64,000 bases of DNA from an uncultured Clostridia bacterium (GCA_947166385.1 CAMVEB010000002.1:151307-215306), one strand, 5' to 3'. Shown: positions 10,073 through 18,985, counted from the stretch's first letter. Made by a program: numbers and translations. The notes: generated by a model from the letters alone, not told the origin.

Positions 10073-12413
10073 ACTTCCGACGCTGCTGGACGGGGCTATG
10101 GGAACCATGCTGCAGAAAAGCGGCATGGCACCGGGAACCATTCCGGAGACACTGAACCTGACAGATCCGGAGAAAGTCGCCGCGGTGCATCGCGCATATA
10201 TCCGCGCCGGAAGCCATGCGGTCTATGCCAACACCTTCGGGGCGAACGCCCTGAAGCTGAAACAGACCGGGTACACTCCCGCGGAAGTGATCGCCGCGGG
10301 AATCCGGATCGCCAGGGAATGCGCCGCGGAAACGGGAGCAATGGTCGGACTGGATGTCGGCCCCCTGGGCGTGATGCTGGAGCCGCTCGGTTCCCTGCCT
10401 TTTGAAGACGCGGTGCGTCTGTACGCTGAAATCATGCGGGCCGGCGCGGAGAACGGCGCCGACCTGATTGCGATTGAGACGATGAGCGACCTGGCGGAAA
10501 CCAGGGCGGCCCTGATCGCGGCGCGGGAAGAGACAGATTTGCCTGTGTTTGTGACGATGAGCTTTGACACGACGGGGAGAACCTTTACCGGCTGCACGCC
10601 GGCCTCCATGGCCAGGACGATGGAAGGCCTCGGGGCGACCGCAGTCGGCGTGAACTGCTCGCTGGGGCCGAAGGAAATGATCCCGATCGTCCGGGAGATC
10701 GCGGAGAACACCCGCCTGCCGGTGATTGCCAAACCAAACGCGGGACTGCCGGATCCCGTGACGGGAGAATACGGCGTGGACGCGGAGGGATTTGCGGCGG
10801 CCATGCAGGAACTGGCCGCGGCGGGGGCCGAGATTCTCGGCGGATGCTGCGGTACGGATCCGGACTATATCAGGGCGCTGGGAAACGGAATGACCCAGTG
10901 GGCCGGAACCGCGGGGCAGCGGCGCGGCAGCGTTCGAACCGGCGCGGTCTGCACCGGCCCGGTGTGCCTGGAAACAGACCGGGTGCGGGTGATCGGCGAG
11001 AGAATCAACCCGACTGGGAAAAAACGGCTGCAGCAGGCGCTGCTGGAGGAAGATCTGGACTACCTGGTGAACCTGGCGATCCAGCAGCAGGACGCGGGAG
11101 CCGACCTGCTGGATCTCAACGTCGGGTATCCGGGCGTGGATGAGGTTCAGATGCTGCCCCGGGCGGTGAAGGCAATCCAGGCAGCGGTGGACCTGCCGCT
11201 GCAGCTGGACACGACCAACCCGGCAGCGCTGGAAGCGGCGCTGCGCGTATACAACGGGAAGGCTGCTGTGAACTCGGTCAACGGGAAAGAGGAAAGCCTG
11301 GCGACGGTGCTGCCGCTGGTCAAAAAATACGGCGCGGCCGTGGTGGGCCTGACGCTTGACGAGAGCGGGATTCCGGACACCGCGGAGAAACGGGTCAAGA
11401 TTGCGGAAAAGATCCTGAAGCGGGCAGAAGCCATCGGTATTCCACGGGAGGACGTGTGGATCGACTGCCTGGTGCTGACGGTTTCCGCACAGCAGGAGCA
11501 GGCCGCGGAAACGCTGCGGGCGGTACGCCTGGTGACAGAAGAACTGGGGCTGAAGACGGTTCTGGGCGTCAGCAATATCTCCTTCGGACTGCCGAACCGG
11601 CTGCTGATTACGCAGACATTCCTGGCGGCGGCGCTGGAAGCCGGACTGACGATGCCCATCGTGAACCCGAACCTGCCGGAAGTCATGAATGTCATCGCGG
11701 CACGCAGAGTGCTGGACGGAACGGATGAAGGATGCCGGGCGTATGTGGAGCGGTATGCGGGAACCGAGGAGAAAAAGACGACTCCCGGTGCGGAAATGTC
11801 GCTGCAGGACGCTATCCGGAAGGGACTGCGGAAGGAAGCGGGCAGGCTGACCGCCGGGGCGATTGAAACCCGGGGAGAAATGGAGATCGTTGAGCAGGAA
11901 CTGATTCCTGCACTGGAGAAGACCGGCGAGGAATACGAACAGGGAAAGGTGTTCCTGCCCCAGCTGCTGTCCGCCGCGCAGGCGGCCCAGGCAGCCTTTG
12001 AAGAGATTCGGGGATCCCTGGTGAAAAAAGGGGAAAAGGGGACGGAGCGGGGCACGGTCATCATGGCGACGGTCCAGGGGGACATCCACGATATCGGCAA
12101 AAACATTGTGATTACCGTGCTGGAGAACTATGGGTACCGGGTAACAGACCTGGGAAAAGATGTGCCGCCGGAGACAATCGTCCGGGAAGCGGAGGAAAAG
12201 AGCGTGCGGCTGGTTGGCCTGAGCGCGCTGATGACCACAACGCTGCCGGCGATGGCAGAAACGGTGCGGCAGCTGAAGGCGCTGAAAACGCCGCCCCTTG
12301 TCATGGTAGGCGGCGCAGTGGTGACGGCGGACTATGCCAGGAGCATCGGCGCGGATTTCTACGCGAAGGACGTTCGCGACGCGGTCAAGATCACAAACAG
12401 TGTGTTTTCATAA
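10065..12413 (+). CDS. metH: cobalamin-dependent methionine synthase, short form without activation domain
   Basis: 782 residues from a GTG start preceded by GGGGGAGA, overlapping the reactivation protein by 8 bases. It moves a methyl group from methyl-THF through cobalamin to homocysteine. The homocysteine domain (1-~300) has the zinc ligands Cys198, Cys261 and Cys262. The pterin domain (~305-570) starts with GERINPTGKK. The cap and cobalamin domains (~585-782) carry the base-off B12 motif DxHxxG at Asp673, His675 and Gly678. The fourth module of E. coli MetH (1227 residues) is absent and is supplied by the adjacent gene. A strong terminator follows. Confidence 0.96.
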   Translation: MFKLPTLLDGAMGTMLQKSGMAPGTIPETLNLTDPEKVAAVHRAYIRAGSHAVYANTFGANALKLKQTGYTPAEVIAAGIRIARECAAETGAMVGLDVGPLGVMLEPLGSLPFEDAVRLYAEIMRAGAENGADLIAIETMSDLAETRAALIAAREETDLPVFVTMSFDTTGRTFTGCTPASMARTMEGLGATAVGVNCSLGPKEMIPIVREIAENTRLPVIAKPNAGLPDPVTGEYGVDAEGFAAAMQELAAAGAEILGGCCGTDPDYIRALGNGMTQWAGTAGQRRGSVRTGAVCTGPVCLETDRVRVIGERINPTGKKRLQQALLEEDLDYLVNLAIQQQDAGADLLDLNVGYPGVDEVQMLPRAVKAIQAAVDLPLQLDTTNPAALEAALRVYNGKAAVNSVNGKEESLATVLPLVKKYGAAVVGLTLDESGIPDTAEKRVKIAEKILKRAEAIGIPREDVWIDCLVLTVSAQQEQAAETLRAVRLVTEELGLKTVLGVSNISFGLPNRLLITQTFLAAALEAGLTMPIVNPNLPEVMNVIAARRVLDGTDEGCRAYVERYAGTEEKKTTPGAEMSLQDAIRKGLRKEAGRLTAGAIETRGEMEIVEQELIPALEKTGEEYEQGKVFLPQLLSAAQAAQAAFEEIRGSLVKKGEKGTERGTVIMATVQGDIHDIGKNIVITVLENYGYRVTDLGKDVPPETIVREAEEKSVRLVGLSALMTTTLPAMAETVRQLKALKTPPLVMVGGAVVTADYARSIGADFYAKDVRDAVKITNSVFS

Positions 12414-12426
12414 ACCCGGACAACAG

Positions 12427-12460
12427 GAAAACCGGATGCGCAGCCGCGCATCCGGTTTTC
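12427..12460. terminator. bidirectional terminator between metH and the symporter gene
   Basis: Perfect 14-bp stem (12427-12440 with 12447-12460), 6-base loop, A-run on the left arm and T-run on the right arm, so it works on both strands between convergent genes. Confidence 0.88.
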
Positions 12461-12472
12461 TCCGCGATTTGA

Positions 12473-14062
12473 TTATTCTTCCGTTTCGATGGAATCTTTC
12501 GCCAGAACGGTGACCTTCCGCTCGTAGCAGGAGAAGATCTGATCCACCCAGGCCTTCTCCGGCGCTTTGGAGATCAGGCTGACCAGCGGAACGATGATCA
12601 GACCGGCAATCATGCAGAAAGCACCGGCATTGATCGGGGAGGCCAGGAGGCCCAGGTTCAGATTCAGCACCTTCAGGTTGGTCAGCATGTCGATGATCAT
12701 AAAGACGGAGGAGAAGAGCATGGAAGCCCAGCAGCCGCTCATGGTGGTACGCTTCCAGTAAAGCCCGTAAAGGAACGGGGCAAGGAAGGCGCCGGCCATG
12801 GCTCCCCAGCTGACGCCCATTGCCTGCGCGATGAAGGCGACGCTGGAATTGGCCTGGACGATTGCCAGCGCGGCGGAGATCACGATAAAGACCACGATCA
12901 GCAGCCGCATGATCAGCAGCTGTTTCTTTTCGTCCATTTCCCGGATGACACGCCCCTTGAGCAGATCCAGCGTGACCGTGGAGGAAGAAGTGAGCACCAG
13001 GGAGGACAGGGTGGACATGGAAGCGGAAAGCACAAGAATGATCACCACAGCAATCAGGAAGGGAGAGAGACTCTTCAGCATGGTCGGGATTACATTGTCG
13101 AACCCGCCGGCCGGGTTGCCTCCTTCCAAGGCGCCGAGCTCGCCGGCAAAGAGCCTGCCGAAACCGCCGAGGAAGTAGCAACCGCCGGCGACCACGATGG
13201 CAAAGAAGGTGGAGATGATGGTTCCCTTATGGATGGACCCCTCATTCCTGATGGCATAGAACTTTCCGACCATCTGGGGGAGGCCCCAGGTGCCCAGGGA
13301 AGTGAGCAGGACGACGCCCAGCAGGCTCAGCGGATCCGGCCCGAAGAAGGAATTGAAAATACCGGGGACGGTTCCGTTTTTAAACCCTTCGCTGGTATCC
13401 CGCGCCGCAGAAAGCCCTTCCAGGGAAGCCATGAAACCGCCCTTGCTGCCGAGCACGGCGGCGATGACCGCCACGATGCCAATCAGCATGATGATGCCCT
13501 GAATGAAATCATTGACCGCAGTGGCCATATAGCCACCGACGATGACGTAGATCGCGGTCAGCACAGCCATCACAATGACGCAGACGGCATAATCAATATT
13601 GAACGCCATGCCGAACAGGCGGCTCAGACCGTTATACAGGGACGCGGTATAAGGAATCATGAAAATGAAGATGATGATCGAGGCGGCTACCTTCAGGGAA
13701 GGCGCGGAGAAGCGCTTGCCGAAGAAATCCGGCATGGTGGCGCTGGAGAGGTGCTGCGTCATGACGCGGGTCCGCCGGCCGAGGATGACCCATGCCATCA
13801 GCGAGCCGATGAGGGCATTGCCGATACCGACCCAGGTGGCAGCGATACCGAACTTCCAGCCGAACTGACCGGCATAACCGACAAAGATGACAGCGGAGAA
13901 ATAGGAAGTGCCGTAGGCGAAGGCTGTCAGCCAGGGGCCGACGCTGCGCCCGCCCAGCACAAAACCGTTCACATCGGTGGAATGCTTTCTGCAGTAGAAA
14001 CCGACATAAATCATGACACCGAAGAACAGGAGAAGCATAATCAGTTTGATGGCAATATCCAA
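12473..14062 (-). CDS. sodium:solute symporter (SSS family)
   Basis: 529 residues, about 13 hydrophobic transmembrane segments, N-terminus outside by family topology. SSS proteins import amino acids, sugars, pantothenate or carboxylates with sodium. The first helices carry the family pattern GFVLGGRSVGPW and AYGTSYFSA, and a GGYMATAVNDFIQG loop matches the sodium-binding core (the usual GGxxAVxxTDxxQ motif with N for T). A conserved charged cytoplasmic loop LLKGRVIREMDEK follows later. Start is TTG at 14062, chosen for GAGGGG six bases upstream and because no better ATG precedes the first helix. Substrate is not deducible; it lies downstream of the CotH gene on the same strand but has its own promoter. 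Confidence 0.9.
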   Translation of the reverse strand: MDIAIKLIMLLLFFGVMIYVGFYCRKHSTDVNGFVLGGRSVGPWLTAFAYGTSYFSAVIFVGYAGQFGWKFGIAATWVGIGNALIGSLMAWVILGRRTRVMTQHLSSATMPDFFGKRFSAPSLKVAASIIIFIFMIPYTASLYNGLSRLFGMAFNIDYAVCVIVMAVLTAIYVIVGGYMATAVNDFIQGIIMLIGIVAVIAAVLGSKGGFMASLEGLSAARDTSEGFKNGTVPGIFNSFFGPDPLSLLGVVLLTSLGTWGLPQMVGKFYAIRNEGSIHKGTIISTFFAIVVAGGCYFLGGFGRLFAGELGALEGGNPAGGFDNVIPTMLKSLSPFLIAVVIILVLSASMSTLSSLVLTSSSTVTLDLLKGRVIREMDEKKQLLIMRLLIVVFIVISAALAIVQANSSVAFIAQAMGVSWGAMAGAFLAPFLYGLYWKRTTMSGCWASMLFSSVFMIIDMLTNLKVLNLNLGLLASPINAGAFCMIAGLIIVPLVSLISKAPEKAWVDQIFSCYERKVTVLAKDSIETEE

Positions 14063-14094
14063 ATCAATCCCCTCTTTCCTGAGAAATCGGGAAA

Positions 14095-14123
14095 ATGGTA
14101 ATATGGAAGAGCCTGCAGGTCAA
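14095..14123 (-). promoter_or_regulatory. sigma-A promoter for the symporter gene
   Basis: On the minus strand TTGACC (14118-14123), 17-base spacer, TACCAT (14095-14100), 32 bases before the TTG start. Confidence 0.7.
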
Positions 14124-14159
14124 GAGAAAGGACCGGGAAAGGACACGGAAAGAACAAAA

Positions 14160-15824
14160 TCAATCGGCGGGGAAGGCATAAAGCTCATCGAGTGACGCGG
14201 CACGGCGCGCTATCCAGTCGGCAAGAAAATCCACAGCAGCATCAAAGTTGCTGCCGACCTGCTGATGCACCTTGCGGCGGGTGCCGCGGCGCCGGGCATC
14301 CATGACCGCAGAGGCGGCGATGCCGGAACGGTAATCTTCCAGGGAGCGCAGCGAATCATCCGAAGGGGCTTCCGTCTCTCCCAGAAGCACGGAAATGGCC
14401 GGACGGACGGCAGAGTGCCACAGATCCCGGACGGTTTGCATGAAAAGATCATGCTTTGCCAGCAACGGCCAGAGATTATTGGAAACGGTATGGGTTCGGG
14501 CGGCATAGGCACCATAAGGATGATCTCCCATGGCGCCGAAGGACAGATCGTAATCCCAGGCGGGGCCGGCATGGATCAGGGGATCGATGCGGTCCGAATC
14601 CTTATAGAAATACTGGCTGCCGGCCATGATATCATAATTCTTGGTGAAATCTTCGATCAGGAATTTCAGAGCAAAGGAAGACACATCCAGGATCCGAGAG
14701 AAATGGAGCCCGGACTCCGGATCGATCCCATCGGGAGAAAGAAGAGCCAGATGCATCCGATTCACCAGCCGGGCGAAATATTCCGTCTGCGCCCGGGAAG
14801 GACAGGTCGGCTCCTTGATCCGGACATTCAGCAGCTTTACGGTGCGGAAACAGGGCCTGGACCCGGGATCCATGCGGTACTTCTTCTCAACGACAGCGAT
14901 ATAACCGCCGGTGATATCCTCCGGGTCATTCGGAATCTCATATCCCTGGAGAAGAGGGAGACGGCCCCTCTTTTCCCTGAAAAAGCGATAGGAGTTCAGA
15001 GGCGCGTCATTCACGGCTTCGGTGGCTTCCTCCAGGTCGGTTATGGCGAGCCGATCCTTCCTGATCTGGATTTTCTCCGTGAGCAGGTAAAGCCCCTGAT
15101 ACTGTCCGTTCAGCCACAGATCCGCCTGGACGCAGCGGATGGCGAAACGAAGGCCGGCGGCGCGGCACAGATCCAGGGTGATCTGGTTGCGCAGGAAGCT
15201 GATATCCAGATAATTGGCCAGGAGGATCCAGGTTTTGCCGGCAGGGATCCCGCCCAGGGAAGCTTTCCGGTCCAACTTGAACTCATAAGGCTTTTTCGAA
15301 TAGGCAAAGGTACTGTTTCCCCGACCGGCGAGTTTTTCAACACCGCCGCGATAGGAGACGGAGCCGTCCCCCTCCAGCACGGAGAGCATCCCTTCGGTGA
15401 TGATATTGTTTTTGCTACGGTTGACGGCGGAAAGTTTTTTTTCATCCACGGAGAAGTGCAGGGAAAGAACAGGGGATCCCTGCAGGATCTGCAGAGACCC
15501 CAGGGATTTATGCTCCGGCGTAAACACAGGGACCCGGGAGCCCAGGAAGGGCGTCAGATCCACAGGGGACTGCGCAGAGACGGGCAGCCTGTCCTCCCCA
15601 AGCAGGAAAGTGTCCCAGCGGCTGTGAACCAAAAGCACGGAGGAAGCATCCCAGGCACCGGGCAGAAAGAGTACCGGACCGCCGGAACTGTCCCAGGAGA
15701 GAACCAGCTCTTCCCCACAGGCGGGACAGGAAGCGGAAAACTGCGCGGAAGCCGCGGAAGCTCCGGCAGCAAACAGAGCCAGAAACAGCAGCAGGGCCAG
15801 CGCAGCGCAAAACCTGAGTCTCAT
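14160..15824 (-). CDS. secreted CotH-kinase family protein
   Basis: 554 residues. The CotH fold is an atypical secreted protein kinase that phosphorylates spore coat or surface proteins; similar proteins also occur as cell-surface proteins in gut Clostridia. An N-terminal signal peptide (MRLRF, long Leu/Ala core, AGASAASA cleavage area) directs export and has no lipobox Cys. After it comes SCPACGEEL, a lone CPxCG pair. The CotH domain spans ~130-500: AGRGNSTF with KKPYEFKLD (nucleotide-binding lysines), a middle EIPNDPEDITGGY segment, KNYDIMAGSQYFYKD and WDYDLSFG (the metal-binding Asp motif). The C-terminal helical part is typical. It has a strong own promoter, divergent from the thiamine operon. 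The substrate is unknown. Confidence 0.87.
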   Translation of the reverse strand: MRLRFCAALALLLFLALFAAGASAASAQFSASCPACGEELVLSWDSSGGPVLFLPGAWDASSVLLVHSRWDTFLLGEDRLPVSAQSPVDLTPFLGSRVPVFTPEHKSLGSLQILQGSPVLSLHFSVDEKKLSAVNRSKNNIITEGMLSVLEGDGSVSYRGGVEKLAGRGNSTFAYSKKPYEFKLDRKASLGGIPAGKTWILLANYLDISFLRNQITLDLCRAAGLRFAIRCVQADLWLNGQYQGLYLLTEKIQIRKDRLAITDLEEATEAVNDAPLNSYRFFREKRGRLPLLQGYEIPNDPEDITGGYIAVVEKKYRMDPGSRPCFRTVKLLNVRIKEPTCPSRAQTEYFARLVNRMHLALLSPDGIDPESGLHFSRILDVSSFALKFLIEDFTKNYDIMAGSQYFYKDSDRIDPLIHAGPAWDYDLSFGAMGDHPYGAYAARTHTVSNNLWPLLAKHDLFMQTVRDLWHSAVRPAISVLLGETEAPSDDSLRSLEDYRSGIAASAVMDARRRGTRRKVHQQVGSNFDAAVDFLADWIARRAASLDELYAFPAD

Positions 15825-15865
15825 GGGGTTTCCACTCCAATATCAGTATCATTCATAGTTGCCTC

Positions 15866-15895
15866 ATTATAGATGGCGGGAAAAGGACGTGTCAA
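15866..15895 (-). promoter_or_regulatory. sigma-A promoter for the CotH gene
   Basis: Consensus hexamers on the minus strand: TTGACA (15890-15895) and TATAAT (15866-15871) with an 18-base spacer. Confidence 0.85.
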
Positions 15896-15915
15896 GCCAT
15901 GCCGGAAGATCAGTC

Positions 15916-15944
15916 TTGACTTTTGAAAGCATTTGATTTATTCT
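15916..15944 (+). promoter_or_regulatory. sigma-A promoter for the thiamine operon
   Basis: TTGACT (15916-15921), 17-base spacer, TATTCT (15939-15944), placing the transcript start just before the TPP riboswitch. Confidence 0.8.
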
Positions 15945-15952
15945 GCTGACTG

Positions 15953-16033
15953 TGCTAGGGGAGCAATTGCTGAGACTGTATTGATTTACAGACCCTCATT
16001 ACCTGATCCGGCCAATACCGGCGTAGGGAAGCA
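15953..16033 (+). ncRNA. TPP riboswitch (THI element)
   Basis: All conserved blocks of the thiamine pyrophosphate aptamer are present in order: GGGGAGC, GCTGAGA, a variable P3 hairpin, ACCCTCATTACCTGATC (consensus ACCC..GAACCTGATC), CCGG...CCGG closing P5, and GCGTAGGGAA. TGC/GCA at the ends close the P1 stem. It lies between a strong promoter and an intrinsic terminator, so TPP binding should cause premature termination of the salvage operon downstream. Confidence 0.95.
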
Positions 16034-16064
16034 ACAACAAATCCTGTTCGGACGATGTTGACGC

Positions 16065-16096
16065 AATGAACCTCCTTCCGCGAGGTTCATTTTTTG
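16065..16096 (+). terminator. riboswitch-controlled intrinsic terminator
   Basis: Perfect 10-bp stem AATGAACCTC/GAGGTTCATT with a 7-base loop (16075-16081), the right arm running straight into T residues (T-run 16090-16095). It starts about 30 bases after the TPP aptamer and 51 bases before the first gene. An ATG inside the stem is not a start codon. Confidence 0.92.
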
Positions 16097-16146
16097 ATTC
16101 TCCCGGCATTCATCAGGAATATCATTCAGAAAAGGAGAGACAGAAC

Positions 16147-16443
16147 ATGGAAGCAAGCGTTGCCATTCAGACTTTACCCGGTGTAGCAGATGATGAGGAA
16201 TTATGCAGAATTGTGGATGAGGTAATCGCCTACATTGCCGGAACCGGATATCATTATTTTGTCGGGCCGTTTGAAACAACCATCGAAGGACCTTACGATG
16301 AGCTGATGGACATTGTGAAACAATGCCAGCATATCGCCATCCAGGCCGGAGCACCGTCTGTGGCAGCCTATATCAAGGTTTCCTATAAGCCGGAAGGTGA
16401 GGTTCTTTCGATTGAAAAGAAGATCGGAAAGTATCAGGGCTAA
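16147..16443 (+). CDS. thiamine-binding protein (MTH1187/YkoF-like, DUF77)
   Basis: 98 residues; AAAAGGAGAGA precedes the ATG. The family forms small alpha/beta ferredoxin-like tetramers, and YkoF-type members bind thiamine or its pyrimidine part. Visible features are the N-terminal VAIQTLPGV strand, an IVDEVIAYIAGTGYHYFVGPFETTIEGPYDE core cut here into its typical helix-strand-strand order, and a closing VSYKPEG strand with IEKKIGKY. As the first gene of the TPP-riboswitch operon next to a HMP/thiamine ABC transporter, it probably buffers or senses a thiamine precursor in the cytoplasm. The riboswitch context supports the call independently. Confidence 0.88.
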   Translation: MEASVAIQTLPGVADDEELCRIVDEVIAYIAGTGYHYFVGPFETTIEGPYDELMDIVKQCQHIAIQAGAPSVAAYIKVSYKPEGEVLSIEKKIGKYQG

Positions 16444-17200
16444 ACTTCTGCCGGCGGGGGCATTCTGCCTGATTGTGCTGCTGTGGTGGGGAATATCGGC
16501 CATCGGCATTGTTCCCGGATACATGCTTCCGTCGCCTGCGGATGTGATGACTGCATTCATCCATGATTTTCCGAATCTGATGACGCATGCGCTTGTTTCA
16601 GTTACGGAAGCCCTGTACGGTCTGGTGATCGGAACGGTACTCGCCTTCGCTCTCGCATGCGCGATGGATCGCTTCCTGGTACTGGAGGAGGCAGTGCTGC
16701 CGATTCTTGTCGTTACGCAGACGATTCCGACCATTGCCATTGCGCCGCTGCTGGTTCTGTGGATGGGCTTTGGGATGGAACCCAAGATCACACTGGTTGT
16801 GATTACGGCTTTTTTTCCGATCGCCGTCGGTCTGCTGGACGGATTCAAGGGAGCCGATCCGGATGCTGTAGCGCTGCTGCGCTCCATGGGCGCGACCCGC
16901 AGGCAGATATTTTACCACGTCAAAATCCCCGCGGCGATGCCCTATTTCTTTTCGGGCCTTCGAATATCCGCTTCCTATGCGGTTGTCAGCGCGGTCATAT
17001 CAGAGTGGCTGGGGGGGTTTGAAGGCCTGGGCGTTTACATGACGCGGGTACGGAAAGCTTACGCGTTTGACAAAATGTTTGCGGTCATTCTGCTGATTGT
17101 GATTGTCAGCCTTCTTTTGATGAAAATTGTCAACCTGCTCAGGGCCGTCTCCCTGCCATGGCTTAAATTCCGCCATGAAACAGCAGGGAAGAGACAATAA
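16412..17200 (+). CDS. ABC transporter permease, ThiX-like (thiamine precursor uptake)
   Basis: 262 residues, six predicted transmembrane helices, BPD_transp_1/SsuC-type permease. The EAA loop that contacts the ATPase is visible as LLRSMGATRRQIFYHVKIP. Start is taken as TTG at 16412 because AAGGTGAGG lies 9 bases upstream; GTG at 16397 (5 residues longer) is the alternative. Either way it overlaps the thiamine-binding protein gene, so translation is likely coupled. With the adjacent substrate-binding and ATP-binding genes it forms a complete importer for a thiamine pyrimidine precursor (HMP or formylaminopyrimidine), inferred from the riboswitch and the ThiY-like protein. Confidence 0.9.
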   Translation: MKRRSESIRAKLLPAGAFCLIVLLWWGISAIGIVPGYMLPSPADVMTAFIHDFPNLMTHALVSVTEALYGLVIGTVLAFALACAMDRFLVLEEAVLPILVVTQTIPTIAIAPLLVLWMGFGMEPKITLVVITAFFPIAVGLLDGFKGADPDAVALLRSMGATRRQIFYHVKIPAAMPYFFSGLRISASYAVVSAVISEWLGGFEGLGVYMTRVRKAYAFDKMFAVILLIVIVSLLLMKIVNLLRAVSLPWLKFRHETAGKRQ

Positions 17201-17232
17201 AAAACCATGATGATCGGGAGGAGAGATATAAG

Positions 17233-18231
17233 ATGATGAAAAAGATGCTTGCGTTGATGCTTGCACTACTGCTGTTCGCCGCAACCCCGGCAGTCTTCGC
17301 CGAACAGGACAATCTGACCAGAGTCGTATTCTGCCTGGACTGGACACCGAACACGAACCATACCGGCGTTTACGCAGCGGCAGCACTTGGATATTACCGG
17401 GAAGAGGGGCTGGATGTCCAGATCGTTCAGCCGCCGGAAAACGGCGCTGTGCTGATGTGTGCCGCAGGGCAGGCACAGTTTGCCGTTGACGCACAGGACA
17501 CGATGGCGGCTTCCCTTGATCTCGATGAACCGCTCAACATAACAGCTGTTGCCGCTATTCTGCAGCATAATACGTCCGGGATTCTTTCCCGTGCGGACGA
17601 TGGGATTATATCCGCAAAAGGACTGGAAAACAAAATATACGCCACCTGGGACAGCCCGATTGAACTGGCGATGCTCCGATACTGCATGGAAAAGGAAAAC
17701 GGAGACTTCAGCAAGGTTAAACTGATTCCGAACAACATTACGGATGAGCCGGCAGCACTGGACGCGCATCAGACAGACGCGGTCTGGATTTTCTACGGAT
17801 GGAGCGGAATCAATGCAGAATTAAGCGGTGTCGCGTGTAACTTCTGGGATTTTGTCTCACTGAGCGAAAAGTTGGATTACTATACGCCGACCATCCTTGC
17901 GAACAATGATTTCCTGCGGGACAATCCGGAAACAGCCCGCGCATTTCTGAAGGCAACAGCGAAGGGCTACAGATACGCGGCCGAACATCCTGAAGAGGCA
18001 GCGGAAATGCTGATTGCCGGGGATACGACCGGATCTCTCGAGGATTCACGGGAACTTGTGTATGCGAGCCAGCGCTGGCTTGCGGACAAGTATATCGCGG
18101 ATGCTCCCGTCTGGGGGTATATCAATCCGGAAAGATGGAATGCGTTTTATACCTGGTTGTATGAAAACGGATTATCCTCGCACAACCTGGCCGGTATCGG
18201 ATTCAGCGACGATTTCCTGCCCGAGGAGTGA
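17233..18231 (+). CDS. ABC transporter substrate-binding protein, ThiY/NMT1-like
   Basis: 332 residues, NMT1/THI5-type periplasmic-binding fold. It should capture a thiamine pyrimidine precursor outside the membrane. The mature N-terminus has the ThiY signature LDWTPNTNHTGVY, followed by a GYYREEGLDV segment, QAQFAVDAQDTM and a central WIFYGWSGI. A signal peptide is clear (MMKKM, Leu/Ala core, PAVFA cleavage site), but there is no lipobox Cys, unusual for a Gram-positive binding protein, so membrane retention is unexplained. GGGAGGAGA precedes the start. It sits between the permease and ATPase genes. Confidence 0.92.
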   Translation: MMKKMLALMLALLLFAATPAVFAEQDNLTRVVFCLDWTPNTNHTGVYAAAALGYYREEGLDVQIVQPPENGAVLMCAAGQAQFAVDAQDTMAASLDLDEPLNITAVAAILQHNTSGILSRADDGIISAKGLENKIYATWDSPIELAMLRYCMEKENGDFSKVKLIPNNITDEPAALDAHQTDAVWIFYGWSGINAELSGVACNFWDFVSLSEKLDYYTPTILANNDFLRDNPETARAFLKATAKGYRYAAEHPEEAAEMLIAGDTTGSLEDSRELVYASQRWLADKYIADAPVWGYINPERWNAFYTWLYENGLSSHNLAGIGFSDDFLPEE

Positions 18232-18235
18232 TCTG

Positions 18236-18985
18236 ATGGAATTGCTCAGGACTGACCGGATATCAAAATCCTATGAGTCACGACTGATCATACGGGATAT
18301 CAGTATCCACCTGGATGAAGGCGAGCTTGTTTCCCTGCTCGGAGTGAGCGGATCAGGAAAAACAACGCTTCTGAATGTTTTGTCCGGACTGACTGTTCCG
18401 GACTCCGGCAGCGTGTTTTTATGCGGAAAAGAGATTACCGGGCAACCAGGGCAGGTCAGTTATATGCTGCAGAAAGATCTGCTGCTGGAACATAAGCGCG
18501 TGATCGACAACGTTGCTTTGCCTCTGGTGATCCGCGGGATGAAGAAGAAAGAGGCAAGGGCGGAGGCAGAACGCTATTTCGGGCAGTTTGATCTTGCGGG
18601 GACCCAAATGCTGTATCCAAGCCAGATGTCCGGAGGAATGCGGCAGCGCGCCGCACTGCTGCGAACATATCTGGGATCCCGGAAACTGATCCTGCTGGAT
18701 GAACCGTTTTCCGCTCTGGATATGATCACGAGAGAACAGCTTCACTCGTGGTACCTGAATATCATGGGAAAAATCGGATTCTCCACCATCCTGATTACGC
18801 ACGATGTGGATGAAGCGATTATGCTGTCCGACAGGATCTATGTGCTGACAGGCAAACCCGGCGAGATCCATCACGAACTGCGGATCGATATTCCCAGGGG
18901 GGAAAGACAGGATTTCAATTTGCAGCCTGAGTTTGCGGCATTCAAACGTCAAATACGGGACATCCTGCAGCAACCCGGCATATAG
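18236..18985 (+). CDS. ABC transporter ATP-binding protein, ThiZ-like
   Basis: 249 residues, starting 4 bases after the binding-protein stop, with GAGGAG inside the end of the previous gene. Energises uptake of the thiamine precursor. Walker A is GVSGSGKTT (~residues 36-44), Q-loop MLQKDLL, signature MSGGMRQR (the usual LSGG with M), Walker B LILLDEPFSALD and switch His in ITHDVDEA. The sequence groups with the nitrate/sulfonate/taurine class that contains ThiZ. All three transporter parts are present and in one transcript with thiamine pyrophosphokinase. Confidence 0.92.
   Translation: MELLRTDRISKSYESRLIIRDISIHLDEGELVSLLGVSGSGKTTLLNVLSGLTVPDSGSVFLCGKEITGQPGQVSYMLQKDLLLEHKRVIDNVALPLVIRGMKKKEARAEAERYFGQFDLAGTQMLYPSQMSGGMRQRAALLRTYLGSRKLILLDEPFSALDMITREQLHSWYLNIMGKIGFSTILITHDVDEAIMLSDRIYVLTGKPGEIHHELRIDIPRGERQDFNLQPEFAAFKRQIRDILQQPGI

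Noticed and set aside
9954..12089. 711-codon minus-strand open frame opposite metH
   Set aside because: Frame shadow of metH, whose catalytic motifs are intact on the plus strand.
16066..16146. Upstream extension of the thiamine-binding protein starting at ATG 16066
   Set aside because: That ATG lies inside the riboswitch terminator stem; the real start at 16147 has a ribosome binding site.
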